Below, in pieces: positions 1-12,276 of a DNA stretch of 64,000 bases. How positions within the stretch are numbered: the first letter of the stretch is position 1; each line of letters starts with the position of its first letter. The translations under genes and the position numbers were made by a program. The notes beneath the pieces are model-generated. The model saw nothing but the letters and a program-made list of their open reading frames with translations. It was not told where the DNA came from and ran no database searches. The DNA comes from Conchocele bisecta (Eukaryota; Mollusca; Bivalvia; Lucinida; Thyasiridae), in contig CM055271.1 in assembly GCA_029237695.1 (NCBI GenBank), positions 84,918,208 through 84,982,207 of the forward strand, given 5' to 3'.

Positions 1-280
1 TTATCGCAATAACTGTACAATGTATCTATAATAGGCGTTTCCCAAAACAAATTGTGTCCAAATATTCAGGGTTATTACGGTAATTATTAATCACTCAAGA
101 CCTACCTGTACATCCTAGTCGGATACTCGATGGAGGTGATGTGTGTGCCACGATGAAAACTGAAATGTCATCGATTGCCATTTGCCATATTCTGCTTTCC
201 AGCCTACTGTTGTTTTACACTACAGCACAGCTTTAAAATGAAAGCACATCGGTATTTGTTTACCCTTCTGTTAGGAATCT

Positions 281-470
281 CAGGGATTCCGCTGGGGAAA
301 ATAAAAAAATTGCCACTTAAAAAAAAAATAAAACAATTGGTGATAAAAAAATTACAATTTTCGAGAAAAACATTTCCCCCGCCCCCCCACCTCCCCCCCC
401 CCCCCCCCCCCCGAAAATTGTAATTTTTTATTGCCAATTGCGAAAGTGGCGATCACCAGCGGAATCCCGG
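281..470. mobile_element. CAGGGATTCCGCTGG MITE, copy 1
   Basis: Inverted ends CAGGGATTCCGCTGG and CCAGCGGAATCCCGG. The interior poly-C/poly-T loop lies between acaattttcgag and gaaaattgtaattt. The flanks gaatct and caatct resemble a 6-bp duplication. Confidence 0.65.
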
Positions 471-858
471 CAATCTGAAAAAACATAAGAAAACTTAAAG
501 TATTTAAAACCAATGTATTCAATTTGAAATAGAATTCGGTTGGCATAAAGGAATAAACAACAGTTTTCCAATACTGCTTGGATGCCTGATAGTTTGACCT
601 TGTAAGTTTATGTCCCAATAAATTCTGAAAAGCTTTTGTTTATTTCTATATGATTTCACTTGGCACACTCATGAGGCAATCACATGCCATGTGATTTTGT
701 ACCTAAGAACATGTGCGATTTTTCATGAAATATAATTACAGAATCAGCGATATTTTCCGTAAATGTTGTCGAAAGATGACGAAATTTGACAGCAAGTGCC
801 GCATTTACTATGAAAATTTCATCAACTTTCGACGTCATTTACGGAACATATCGTAAAT

Positions 859-1262
859 CAGAGCTCCAGATAAGCTGCGTATTTGCTTAAATACCCAATT
901 AAAATTTCCAAAAACCCAATTGAAATCAGAAGTAGTGATCAAGTATCAAAAAGCAATACAAAATTTGTGGCACCTTTATCATGCTACAGAAAACAATAAA
1001 CACACCACAAATATAGCATATTTTTTTTATTTTCCATGAAAACACATCTTGGTATTTCATTAGAATTGTCTCCAAGGAGACAATTCTAATGAAATGCCAA
1101 GACATGTTTTCATTTCGAAGCAAACTGTTCAATAATTGCTGTCTGTTGATGTGTAAACAGAAGTGTGATTTTATTTTACCCAATTTAATATTGAAATACC
1201 CAATTGCTTCAGAAATGATGGAGTGACAATACTCAATTACTAATTCCTTATCTGGAGCGCTG
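859..1262. mobile_element. CAGAGCTCCAGATAAG MITE
   Basis: Ends CAGAGCTCCAGATAAG and CTTATCTGGAGCGCTG, flanked by GTAAAT on both sides. The inner hairpin is attagaattgtctccaagga. It is nested in the CATGTGATTTTGTAC MITE at about 655-1340. Confidence 0.7.
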
Positions 1263-1687
1263 GTAAATGTTGTAAATAGTGTCATGAGATATCATCGTAT
1301 GTTGTTAAGTAAAAAATCACATGACATGTCTCATATAAAGTCTTGTTCCTAAGATGTCGGTCGCTGTTACATGTTTGCTTGCAACGATCTTCTTGAGTAA
1401 TCATGTTCTTGCTGTGCATTTTGTACGAGTTCTTGTACTGTTCACTTGTTACATTTTTCTCTGTTGTAAAGAAGACTCGGACCTGTGGCACAAAAAAATG
1501 CCCATTACAAAAAAATCCATTACTCCACCCACTTGGTCGCACACAGTACTATCTTCTTTAAGATATGTAAGTAATGGATTTTTTGCAATGGGCTTTTTTT
1601 TGTGTCACAGGCCCAAGTCTTCCATTCGACCACATGTTTGTTTTTCAGAATTGTTAGAAACCGTTTTGGCAGGCGTACATACATGTA

Positions 1688-1824
1688 CAGGGATTCCGCT
1701 GGCGATCGCCACTTTCGCAATTGGTGATAAAAATAAACAATTCTCGAAAATTGTAATTTTTTATTGCCAATTGTTTTTTTTTTTTGAAGTGGCAATTTTT
1801 TTATTTTCCCCAGCGGAATCCCTG
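1688..1824. mobile_element. CAGGGATTCCGCTGG MITE, copy 2
   Basis: Ends CAGGGATTCCGCTGG and CCAGCGGAATCCCTG, flanked by a perfect CATGTA duplication (1682-1687 and 1825-1830). Confidence 0.75.
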
Positions 1825-2130
1825 CATGTATATGTGACGTTCATATGGACGTCACATAGGACTGCCAATACAGTTTCGAACTATTTTGATACACTGTCTT
1901 GTAATCATTGAAACTGGTAATGCCTTTATTTGTTGGTATAGTGTATGTTGTAGTTTATGCTTTGCCTTGTACATGATTTATGCACTGGTTAAATACATGT
2001 ACCGTACTAATTATAAATATTCGGATGCAATTTATTCTGGGAAACGCACATTAATCTATGGTTTCTCACAGCAAGGAATGTCAAATATTTACAGTTAGTC
2101 TGGTTGTACTTGTTTATCACAATAACAATC

Positions 2131-2394
2131 TTTATCCCGTCAACACGGTGCGTATGTGCCGTGAAACACGCTGCCGTGAAACATTTTTGATATCCAGTCA
2201 ATACTATTTTTGCATTTTACAGCCATTTGAAGATGTTGACGGGATACATAGAATAGTAGGTTAGTGCCGTGAATGGGAAAAAATATCTGGCGCGGCACAG
2301 AAACGGGATGTGCTCGGCAGAGCCTCGCCCATCCCGTTTCCTGAGCCTTGCCAGATATTTTTTCCCATTCACGGCACTAACCTACTATTCTCTA
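2131..2394 (+). mobile_element. TATCCCGTCAACAC double-hairpin repeat, copy 1
   Basis: Module 1 runs from TATCCCGTCAACAC to TGTTGACGGGATA (with the repeated gtgccgtgaaacac). Module 2 is a long hairpin GAATAGTAGGTTAGTGCCGT to its complement, through gaaacgggatgtgctcggca. Confidence 0.75.
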
Positions 2395-2638
2395 TTTGTT
2401 TTGGGAAACCCGTTTCCCAAAACAAATGGTGTCTGAATATTTAAGGTTATTATGGTATGTTAACCCTTCCAACACGACAGACCTCAATATCAGCATTATT
2501 GCACACAGTGTAGATCCTGGGGACCGTTTCACTAAACTTTGTACGACAAAAATGTTCCTAAGAAGCATTATATAAATTCATTTTCCATATGAACGTAGTT
2601 CATTAATGCTACAATTTTCCACCTATATGTAGGGGTCA

Positions 2639-3030
2639 ATAATTCCAGCACAAAAATATTTACACAATTCCGTAACATTTGATTGGTCCGTTGCAAGTCC
2701 CCGTCCAAAAATTTTATATCCCAGTAAACTCCATGCCAAACTACTTTCCATAACCGTCAGGCGCAGTTAAAATAATTCTTAAGAAAACGGAAAATAAACA
2801 CATTTTCTTGATGAATTTATTTCAAATGCTGGAATTATAAGGAATGAATGGCCTTTTTTTTTTTATTTATCGGGGATATAAACTTGGAAAAGTCGCGGGA
2901 ATACTGGACGAGGCCTTAAAAAATTACAATTTTCGAAAATTGTAATTTTTTATCGCTTCGTCCAGTATTCCCACGACTTTTCCAAGTTTATACCCTGATA
3001 AATTCCACAAAAAGGCCATTCATTCCTATA
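2639..3030 (+). mobile_element. Double-hairpin MITE, copy 1
   Basis: The left module is bounded by TAATTCCAGCA and TGCTGGAATTATA (about 200 bp, cttaagaaaacggaaaataa). The right module is a long hairpin bounded by AGGAATGAATGGCC and GGCCATTCATTCCTATA. The centre contrasts ctggacgaggcc and cgcttcgtccag around aaaattgtaattttttatcg. Confidence 0.75.
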
Positions 3031-3049
3031 TCAAATCTGAACAAATCCA

Positions 3050-3612
3050 GTGGGTGGTAGGTAGAGCATGCGACGGGTAATTTAACGATCGGGGTTCATC
3101 CTTACTGGAATTCCGACTGGATACTTGGTTTGGCCCTCACATACGTCTTTGGTGGGTGGTGGTCTGGCGAATGAGACGGCGTAAATTAACGGTATGGATT
3201 CCTCCTTATAGGAATCACGATTTGCCTGGTTTGGCCCTCAGGTACGCTTTTATCTTTGGCTGTTTAGTTACCTGGGAGTTGAATTGGGTTATTGCCCATT
3301 ATAAAAGTAGTAACATTATTACTGATCCTACTGCTTTTGGGAGGGGCCAAGTGATTCTGGTGTAGCGAGAACCTGGCATCAGATTAGGATTATTCTGATT
3401 TCAGGGCTGAATATATAGTTTTGTTATTGTAAATATTCAGTTCTGATTTTGGGATTTTCCCCCCATTTGTACATGTACTTGATCATGTACATGTACTTGT
3501 ACAGGTAATATATGGGATTTAGTACTAAACCCATTGACGCAGCCTTAAATGACCTTAGCTGTTGATAGGCCGTTAAATCCCAACAAACGAACAAACAAAC
3601 AAACAAACAAAC
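3050..3612 (+). mobile_element. tRNA-derived SINE with (AAAC)n tail, copy 1
   Basis: The head ggtaggtagagcatgcgacg and gatcggggttcatccttact resembles Pol III A and B boxes. The body includes ggaatcacgatttgcctggt and cagggctgaatatata. The tail is cttagctgttgataggccgt then (aaac)n. That tail is common to molluscan SINEs and LINEs. Confidence 0.6.
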
Positions 3613-3635
3613 ACAAACAAACAACACCACATACA

Positions 3636-3795
3636 TTTTTGGCATTTTGTATGTGACAATTGAATCTGGTTATACCCCTTATGTGAGATTTTTGCCCCAA
3701 TGCAGCAGGTTAAAACGGGATTGAACCCGTTTGCCCTGCCTTACATGACCGTAGCTGTTGATAGGCCAATAAACAAACAAACAAACAAACAAACT
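3636..3795 (+). mobile_element. SINE 3' fragment with (AAAC)n tail
   Basis: tttgtatgtgacaattgaat and gaccgtagctgttgatagg then (aaac)n. 5' part missing. Confidence 0.55.
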
Positions 3796-4787
3796 GGACA
3801 AAGCCACCAAACGACTTCCCACAAATCGGCCGCTAATGGGAACTTTGTTGTACATTTATGTTTTTCACTTACAAACTTCTTAGTCATACAAAGTTTAGTG
3901 AAAGAGGCTCCAGACGAGCCAGCTTGTAACAAGCCGTCTCATCAGTCTTCACGGAGGATATTTTTTAAAGGTATATTTTTGCAAATGTAAAATTCCAGTA
4001 CTCGGGGATTTCCCTAGGATTGGTTAAATGTGGGTCCCAGGAGTCCCACATTTCATACACATATTTCATTAAAAATAAAATGAAAATTGTATTGATAGTC
4101 GTGAATTATCTGAACTGTTTTCTGTAAAGAACAGTCACACAGGTTCTCCCAAAAAGTTTAAAAATACTGTTAACTTTTGAAAATGATTAAACTGCATTGC
4201 CATGTTGTGAGGGTCGACGGGATGCAGAGCCAATTGTCAGTGTGGGTCCTCAGCCAATAAAATGCATCAGGGATGAAGAAAACAGGGGTCAGGGAAATCC
4301 CTGAGTACTAAATTTGACATAAGTCCCCAGCCTAAAATGACATCAAGCTGTTGACTGGCCGTTAAACATCATTAAATAAATTGACATACAACCGGGGGTT
4401 CGAAAATAAAAAAATCATATTATAAAGCGCAGTATAAAACAGAAAAAGTCATTCAACTTTTCGATTATGAAATTTAACCTGTAAGAGTCTCACAAATCGA
4501 GATATGAGCAAAAATAATTTTCTATTTTTGCCATTTTTAGTTTTAAAAAAATCATGGCTCAAAAAGGGGGGTTCGTACGAACCCCCTGAACCCCTGACGA
4601 TGTCCTTGCCTTTTACAATGTATATATAATTGTGAAAAGGTTACATTTGTATTTTACCCGTGTATTGCCAAGATATATCCCTCTGTTTCCCGCTTTGTCT
4701 CTGAAGTACAGTCAAAACTCGTTTACTCAAAGTGAAATGAACTGAGGAAAATACTTTGGAGTTAACAAAAATTTGAGTGCACGAGAG
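3796..4787. other. Unassigned stretch
   Basis: No gene seen. There is a retroelement-like tail at about 4335-4380 (ctgttgactggccgttaaac) and the short inverted words ggggttcg/cgaaccccc near 4560-4590. Composition is AT-rich. Confidence 0.5.
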
Positions 4788-5036
4788 TTAACCCTTACAC
4801 CGCTATCTTAATTTTTTGTCGCCTGCTATTTATTTTCTATTTTCCATTTTTATCATCAAAAACATGCTTTGACAGAACTTTAGAATAATTTACAACATGC
4901 TTTGACAGTACTTCATAATCATTTCCATCGGAAATGATTCTGAAGTGCTGTCAAACCATGTTTTTATTATGAAATAATGCAAGATATAAAAGCAACAGCA
5001 GACGACAATTGTTGTGTGTAGTGGTCTAAGGGTTAA
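4788..5036 (-). mobile_element. TTAACCCTTAGACCGC MITE, copy 1
   Basis: Terminal TTAA on both sides with ends CCCTTACACCGCTATC and GTGGTCTAAGGG. The inner hairpin is around tttgacagcacttcagaatc. TTAA target plus CCC/GGG ends fits a piggyBac-type non-autonomous element. Confidence 0.7.
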
Positions 5037-5097
5037 TTGTATAAGAAAACATGTTATTGGGGCCATGAATTTAACTTTCAGTTATCAGTAGTTAGAC

Positions 5098-5347
5098 TTA
5101 ACCCTTTCAACCCTAAGGAACTGGAATGGACTGTGATATGCTATTGTTCCGACCAATCCAATGGTCACAAAATGATTTTCAGATTCGTCCATTTATGAAA
5201 AGGGGGTGTTTTTGTTCTAAGAAATATTAAAATTACTTTCAAAAGGTGCAGATCCTGATGAGACGGCTCGTTACGAGCCCGCTCATCTGGATCTGCACTT
5301 TTTGCATAAAAAAACCGCTATAGCGGGATTTCAGGTTCAAAGGGTTA
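5098..5347 (+). mobile_element. TTAACCCTTTCAACCC MITE, copy 1
   Basis: Ends TTAACCCTTTCAACCC and GGTTCAAAGGGTTAA. The inner hairpin gatgagacggctcg/cgagcc...catc lies beside ggatctgcac. Confidence 0.7.
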
Positions 5348-5556
5348 AGAGAGAGAGTTTGAGGGTAACACGTGTGGACTGTATACAATGTATGTACATT
5401 GATCTGACAAAACTGAATGAATGAAATTGCTATAAATGTATAATTTAATTCTTTAACTCACTTCACTTCTACTATCAGCAGCTTTTGAGCGGGTGTGGGT
5501 GACGTATTCTGAGTATCTAAGTTAAACAGTTTGACAGGCAAAGTCTGAGCACAGAC

Positions 5557-5667
5557 TTAACCCTTAGACCGCTACTCAGAACAATTGTCGTCTGCTGTTG
5601 CTTTTATATCTTACCTTATTTCTCAATAAAAACATGGTTTGACAGCACTTCAGAATTATTTCCAATG
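5557..5667 (+). mobile_element. TTAA-type MITE, left half
   Basis: TTAACCCTTAGACCGCTACTC to tttccaatgg, stopping at the centre of the family hairpin. The matching right half is at 20513-20603. Confidence 0.65.
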
Positions 5668-5927
5668 GTGTTTATCATCATTGTCAGCGCAATATCGTCG
5701 GCATTTTGGCATACGTCCGTGCGTCCGTACGTCCGTGTGTCTGGTTAAAGTTTTTTTGGTTAAAGTTTTTCCATCTACTATATCTATTGTTTTAGTGTCC
5801 GTGCCTCGCCCCAAGGCGCGACATGCAGGCCACGGCCATCTAGTCTACAAAAAGTGGGTATAATTATGTTATCCAAGTGTCTATGCTTGGAAAAAACCTG
5901 GCCTTCGTGGCTTTGCCTCGTTTCTTG
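5668..5927 (+). mobile_element. Truncated 3' end of AGCCAGG-family Helitron-like element
   Basis: It starts inside the core unit (gtgtttatcatcattgtcag), then has the gtccgtgcgtccgtacgtcc microsatellite, gcctcgccccaaggcgcgac and the usual terminus aaacctggccttcgtggctt...TTTCTTG|TT. The left end abuts a split TTAA-type MITE. Confidence 0.7.
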
Positions 5928-6110
5928 TTGTCTAGTAGTACAAGGTCGTAAGTGCTATATACAGACTTATCATATAATAAAACAATTATTGACTAGTGAG
6001 CCATAGAATATAATCTGATATTCTATGGCTCACTAGTCAATAATTGTATAATATGTTCGGGCCAGTGAAAATTGCTTTCGGGCCCAGGCTCGAGGTCAAG
6101 GCAGCAAATG
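5928..6110 (+). repeat. Segmental duplicate, copy 1 (with hairpin)
   Basis: tctagtagtacaaggtcgta and a perfect hairpin around attgactagtgagccataga are followed by cgggccagtgaaaattgctt and ctcgaggtcaaggc. The same string follows the Helitron-like terminus at 19839. Confidence 0.75.
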
Positions 6111-7668
6111 TCCAGACTGACCACTAACTGACCACTAACTTATTACTGGAATAATTATACCCCCCCCCCCCCCCCCCCCGCAACGAGTTGTGGGGGGTAT
6201 ACTGGAGTCAGGTTGTCCGTCCGTCCGTCCGTCCGTCTGTAAACTTAACATCAGAGAAATATTGTTATATATTGTTCTATTTCCTTCATCTAAAATGCTT
6301 AATATTTCACACATGTATTCCTGTAAGGCTCTACTACCATGCTGTGCTTAATCCACGATCGTCCAACTCCCGCTGATCCCAAGGTCAAGGTCAAATACTT
6401 AGTACAAAACTTAACATCAGAGAAATATTGTTATAACTTCTATTTCCTTCATCTAAAATGCTTGATATTTCACATGCATTCCTGTAAGGCTCTACTACCA
6501 TGCTGTGCTTAATCCACGATCGTCCAACTCCCGCTGATCCCAAGGTCAAGGTCAAATACTTAGTACAAAACTTAACATCAGAGAAATATTGTTATAACTT
6601 CTATTTCCTTCATCTAAAATGCTTGATATTTCACACATGCATTCCTGTAAGGCTCTACTACCATGCTGTGCCAAATCCACGACTGTCCAACCCCCGCTGA
6701 TCCCATGGTCAAGGTCAAATACTTAGTCTCTTTACAAAACTTAACATCAGAGAAATATTGTTATAACTTCTATTTCCTTCATCTAAAATGCTTGATATTT
6801 CACACATGCATTCCTGTAAGGCTCTACTACAATGCTGTGCCAAATCCTCGACCGTCCAACTCCCGCTGATCCCATGGTCAAGGTCAAATACTTAGTCTCT
6901 TTACAAAACTTAACATCAGAGAAATATTGTTATAACTTCTATTTCCTTCATCTAAAATACTTAATATTTCACACATGCGTTCTAAGGCTCTACTACCATG
7001 CTGTGCCAAATCCACGACCGTCCAACCCCCTCTGATCCCAAGGTCAAGGTCAAATACTTAGTACAGTACACTCATTTTCGTGTGGTCTTTTGTCACTGTG
7101 TCACCGCGGACAGAACGTATTTACAGTGGTCGATCACCGCGGGCATAGCCTGCCTTTCCCCCGCGATCGCTGTTTCAGACAGTGGGGTCGCGGTGACAGC
7201 ATCCCCGGTCACTGCGATGCACTGCCCTAGCGTTATCACGGTGATTCGCCGTGATCGTTCACGGGGGATCACCGCGATTTCGTATTTACCTGTACATATA
7301 TAGGCATGTACATTTGCAAAATAATACTTTTTTTTGTACGATAAACCATTAATTAAGTGCACGCATGTATGTGTGTACGTGTGCATTCGGCCTTCGACCA
7401 ACTCGTCCCTCGGCCAACTCATAATAATACACAATAGCGACATGTCCAATGTTCATCAGCTGACAGTCGACAGGTTGCGGCATGCCCGTATGTAGCCGGG
7501 GGGGGGGTGGGGGGATTAGTTGTGCACAAGAAATCTCGCGATCATACTTCACGATCGCAACCTATGCGAGAAACCGCGAACACGCGAGGTTGTCACATGT
7601 CCCTAACAGGACACGTACACATTGTTTTAGGAGACGATTCTTATGTGCAGACAAGTCATGTTTTTATT

Positions 7669-9414
7669 AGCCAGGTTTTTTGAAAAAAAATCCAGGCTAT
7701 TGGATTGGCGAAAGCCGGGCGGGTGGGCGGGCGGCGGGCGGCGGGCGGCGGGCGGCGTCCACAATCAATGTTAAGTTTTCGTGTTTGAGTCCATTTCTTT
7801 GTTACTGTACCACCTAGGACCACCAAACTTTCACAGCTTCATAATCAAGGGGTGCCCACCACATATCACTATCCAACATGTTACTTTTTTTTTATCTTGA
7901 CCCATTTTTTCCGCGTAGTCGACTTAGCCATTTTCAATGTTAAGTTTTCGCGTTTACAATGTTATGTTTTCGTGTTTAAGTCCATTTCTTTGGTACTGTA
8001 CCACCTAGGACCACCAAACTTTCACAGCTTCATAATCAAGGGGTACCCACCACATATCACTCTCCAACATGTTACTTTTTTTTTTTAACTTCACCCATTT
8101 TTTTTTTTTCCGCGCAGTTCGACTTAGGCCATTTTCAATGTTAAGTTTTCGCGTTTACAATGTTAAGTTTTCGTGTTTAAGTCCATTTCTTTGGTACTGT
8201 ACCACCTAGGACCACCAAATTTTCACAGCTTCATAACCAAGGGGTGCCTACCACATACAACTATCCAACATGTGACAATTTTTTCACCTTCACCAATTAT
8301 TTCTACGTAATTGACTTAGCCATTTTCAACGTTAACTTTTTAACGTACGTCTGGTTAAAGTTTTTTGGTTAAAACTTTTTCGTTATACTACATCTCTGCA
8401 ACTGCTTCGCCCATTACCTTGAAACTTCACATGGGTGTTTATCATCATCCATATTTTCATTCTAACCCCCAACCGTGCGGCCCCTGTGCCCAATGTCAAG
8501 GTCAAATTACTTTGAATTTTTTTGTTAAAGTTTTTTCGTGTACTATATCTCTGCAACTGCTTCACCCAATACATTGCGGAAAGCGCGATCCTGTGCCCAA
8601 TGTCAAGGTCAAATTATTACTTTGAATTGTTAAACTTTTTTCGTGTACTATATCTCTGCAACTGCTTCACCCAATACCTTGATACTTCACATGGGTGTTT
8701 ATCATCATTGTCGCACCTGCTTGCGGAAAGCACGATCCTGTGCCCAATGTCAAAAGGTCAAATTACTTTGAATTTTTTTGTTAAAGTTTTTTCGTGTACT
8801 ATATGTCTGCAACTGCTTCACCCAATACCTTCATACTTCACATGGGTGTTTATCATCATTGTCGCACCTGCTTGCGGAAAGCCCGATCCTGTGCCCAATG
8901 TCAAGGTCAAATTACTTTGAATTATTTTGTTAAAGTTTTTTCGTGTACTATATCTCTGCAACTGCTTCACCCAATACCTTCATACTTCACATGGGTGTTT
9001 ATCATCATTGTCATACCTGCTTGCGGAAAGCGCGATCCTGTGCCCTATGTCAAGTTCAAATTACTTTAAAAAATTTTGTTAAAGTTTTTTTGTGTACTAT
9101 ATCTCTGCAACTGCTTCACCCAATACCTTGATACTTCACATGGGTGTTTATCATCATTGTCACACCTGCTTGCGGAACGCGCGATATCGTCGGCATTTTG
9201 GCATACGTCCGTCCGTTCGTCCGTGTGTCCGGTTAAAGTTTTTTGGTTAAACTTTTTCCATCTACTATATCTATTTTTTTAGTGTCCATGCCTCGCCCCA
9301 AGGCGCGACATGCAGGCCACGGCCATCTAGTCTACAAAAAGTGGGTATAATTATGTTATCCAAGTGTCTATGCTTGGAAAAAACCTGGCCTTCGTGGCTT
9401 TGCCTCGTTTCTTG
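7669..9414 (+). mobile_element. AGCCAGG-family Helitron-like (pearl/HINE-type) element, copy 1
   Basis: The 5' hairpin AGCCAGGTTTTTTG...CCAGGCT is followed by (GGGCGGC)n and about 190-bp units (ttaagttttcgtgtttaagt ... accacctaggaccaccaaac). Next come about 149-bp units (actatatctctgcaactgct ... aatgtcaaggtcaaattact), the (CCGT)n stretch and the terminus AAAAAACCTGGC ... CTTG|TT. It is inserted in the 4.5-kb TA-flanked element. Short frames across the units are repeat translations. Confidence 0.75.
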
Positions 9415-10437
9415 TTAAGAAATAGAACAAAATAGGACAAACATCAGTAGTTCTTGACAATAAAAACATAATAATCGTCCTAGGAGACGATTCTAATGTA
9501 CTGCCATGCCAATACATGTTTATTGAAAAGAAAACATATTTCGATACGTGTTATTGGTTGCTGTATCGCATCGTCGACCTATACACAAGATCGCGAAAAC
9601 GCGAGACCAAATAGCGAGACGGCGAAAACATGATATTCTATTGTATTCAATATCGTGTTTTCGCCTCGTGATCTAGCGTTTTTGTGAATGCGATGTCGCG
9701 TTTTTGCCTCGGATTTTTCACGATGTGTTGAAATTGAGTTTTGCGCTTACATGTACGTACTGGAACCCCAGACAATGTCGCTGCCATTAACATGCAGTGG
9801 GCCTCACTATCGTGAGAACAAGCTGTGTCCAAGAGTCGTGCACCGCCCATACAGCGTAGATACATAATAGTTCCGTTTTCAAACGGCGTATAAAGAAAAT
9901 ATGCCGCTGTGCCCACCTATCCCAAACTAGCACATTTGCGACATATCATTTTCTGTCTAGCTGCACACCTGATGGTGTACAATCGTCTGTCGGTAATCCA
10001 GTTTCACGTGCAAAGTGTGACCTGGTGACCGACATTTAGAATTCGGCAGAAACAAACATATCAAAACAACGCTATGTAGTCGCTCACGTCCATCGCATCG
10101 CCGATTAATTGCTAATTACGCATTAGCTTGACATAGTGCATTTTCACATTTGTTTGGTTTCTTGATAAAGCAATGTTTGGCAGCACATGAGAATCGTCTC
10201 CTATGTCGATTCTTTGTAAAGAAATATAAATGTATTCATGTTTTCTTTTCACATTTGTTGATTTCTTAATAAAATAGGTTTGTCAACACATAAAAATCGT
10301 CTCATTAGACGATCCTAATGGGGTTTCTTTTATTAAACAAAAATATTTATTTCTTAATAATAACACATGTAAAGGCAACACATGAGAATAGTCTCCTATG
10401 ACAAAACCATTTATATTCTGTACGAATATTAGCATTA

Positions 10438-10640
10438 TTGTCAAGCCCGCCTGCGGAAAGCGAGACATAATGCACTTCTCACAATGACGTCCGGGTGTCC
10501 GTCCGTGCGTCCGTCCGTATTTTTAATTGTTGACAGTATTATCACCGAAAACCGGCGATGCAACATAGAATGAAATGTCGAATCTAGCCCATAGTCATTG
10601 GGGAAACTGTTAGAACGGACAAACAATTGACACATTCAAA
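10438..10640 (+). mobile_element. TCGAGCC-type Helitron-like fragment
   Basis: GTCAAGCCCGCCTGCGGAAA-GCGAGAC followed by gtccgtccgtgcgtccgtcc. No core repeats are recognised. It is nested within the 4.5-kb TA-flanked element. Confidence 0.5.
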
Positions 10641-12276
10641 AACTAGAAATGTGGCATTAAGAAACGAACGCACAAAGTCTGTGACATTGACCCTGGGCTT
10701 AACGGGGGCGGGACGAATGTGGATTTGTCACAGGGCGGTAGAGGACCATTGGAGCAATGTGTGTGTGTGAAATGTGAAGCAGATCCGAGTAAGGAAACAG
10801 AAATTATAAGCCATTTACCCGAGCGTTAAGGTTTTGGGACGGACGTACGTACGGACGCCGGTAACACTATATGCCCCCTCACCATATGGTGGGGGGGGGG
10901 GGGGGGGGGGCATAATAAACGATGCAATTTGTGTTTCTCGAGTCGGGTTCGATATGTTGAAGAGGAAATACGATCGATTACACACCGTGAAAATCTTGTT
11001 GGAACGTAAATGCCAATTGTCACGTACGATATTTCAGTTTACCGACGTTACGTCAGCTGCTATTTTAAGTATGTATGGTCGCTCGTTAGGGGCATTTCTT
11101 TACTTCTTTTAAAAGTAATGGGTTGTTGCCTAGGGGATAGAACACCTGACTTCAAATCTGGAGGTTGTGTGTACAAAGTAGTGAACACAGTGGTTCGTCG
11201 CATTTTTGCTGAGTCATTGTGTTGATGTACAAAGTAATAACACAGTCATTCGTCGCATTTTGCAGAGTAATATTTTCGCAAAACGCCGCAATTACTTACG
11301 ATACAAAATGTGACGTGAAAAATAACATGCAAAACTGTACATTGGTAGGAAAACCTTGTTGCATATTTACCTGTAGCGCATGTAGACGTCACCGTGATAC
11401 ACGGTGACCGTCACCGGGAATCACCGTGAATCACCCTTAGGGCCTCGCTGGTTTCAGTCACGGTGACCATTTTCAACGGTCGCGGTGACGATCACCGCGA
11501 ATAATCGTCACCGCGAATCACAGTGACATGTCCGCGCTGAGGAAGATCGCGGGGATGGGTGGGTCGCGCACGCAAAAAAATTGAGTGTACTGTATCTTTA
11601 CAAAACTTAACATCAGAGAAATATTGTTATGACTTCTATTTCCTTCATCTAAAATGCTTAATATTTCACACATGCATTCTAAGGCTCTACTACCATGCTG
11701 TGCCAAATCCACGACCGTCCAACCCCCGCTGATCCCACGGTCAAGGTCAAATACTTAGTCTCTTTACAAAACTTAACATCAGAGAAATATTGTTATAACT
11801 TCTATTTCCTTCATCTAAAATGCTTAATATTTCACACATGCATTCCTGTAAGGCTCTACTACCATGCTGTGCCAAATCCACGACCATCCAACCCCAGCTG
11901 ATCCCAAGGTCAAGGTCAAATACATGGTCTCTTTACAAAACTTAACATCAGAGAAATATGTTATAAGCTATTTCTAAAATTCTTAATATTTCATGCATGC
12001 ATTCCTCTAAGGCTCTACTATCCTGCTGTGACATATCCCCGCTGATCCCAAGGTCAAGATCACATACTTAGTCTCTTTACAAAACTTAACATCAGAGAAA
12101 TCGGTTATAACTTCTATTTCCTTGCTGGGATCTGCTTCACATTCACGTTCGTGCCGCCCCCGCTAAGCCCAGTCAAGGTCACAAGCCCACACACTTGGAA
12201 AATTTTACATATTTAAGGGTACCTGGGCCCTCGCGGGGGGGTATTCTGTAAGCCTCCCTTACTGACCAATCTAGTT

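Larger units (their letters stand above)
7064..11592. mobile_element. 4.5-kb DNA transposon with TA duplication and GC-rich subterminal repeats
   Basis: The terminal inverted repeat CAGTACACTCA-TTTT lies at 7064 and, inverted (TTGAGTGTACTG), at 11592, flanked by TA. The surrounding Helitron-like tandem array rejoins across it. About 250 bp at each end is packed with TCACCGCGA/TCACCGTGA and their complements (left 7095-7275, right 11385-11525). The interior carries a 1.75-kb Helitron-like insertion (7669-9414) and no recognisable transposase. Confidence 0.6.
6157..12276 (+). mobile_element. TATACCCC-family Helitron-like element, copy 1 (interrupted)
   Basis: The 5' hairpin TATACCCCCC...GGGGGGTATA around GCAACGAGTTGT is followed by (CCGT)n. 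Units of about 168 bp follow (aacttaacatcagagaaata ... ggctctactaccatgctgtg ... aaggtcaaggtcaaatactt). The 3' end is GGGGGGTATT, a GTAAGC/CTTAC hairpin and GACCAATCTAG|T. The array is split by the 4.5-kb element at 7064-11592. Confidence 0.75.

Noticed and set aside
6500..7035. Repeated frames reading MLCQIHDRPTPADP
   Set aside because: They follow the 168-bp Helitron-like units and end at each unit boundary.
7093..7449. 118-residue minus-strand frame
   Set aside because: It spans the TCACCGCGA subterminal repeats of the TA-flanked transposon and has no recognisable domain.
8365..9282. Series of open frames with TISLQLLHPIP-type peptides, also at 14751-19674 and 52038-52907
   Set aside because: They are translations of the 149-bp and 190-bp Helitron-like core units, shift frame between units, and have no splice or coding signature.
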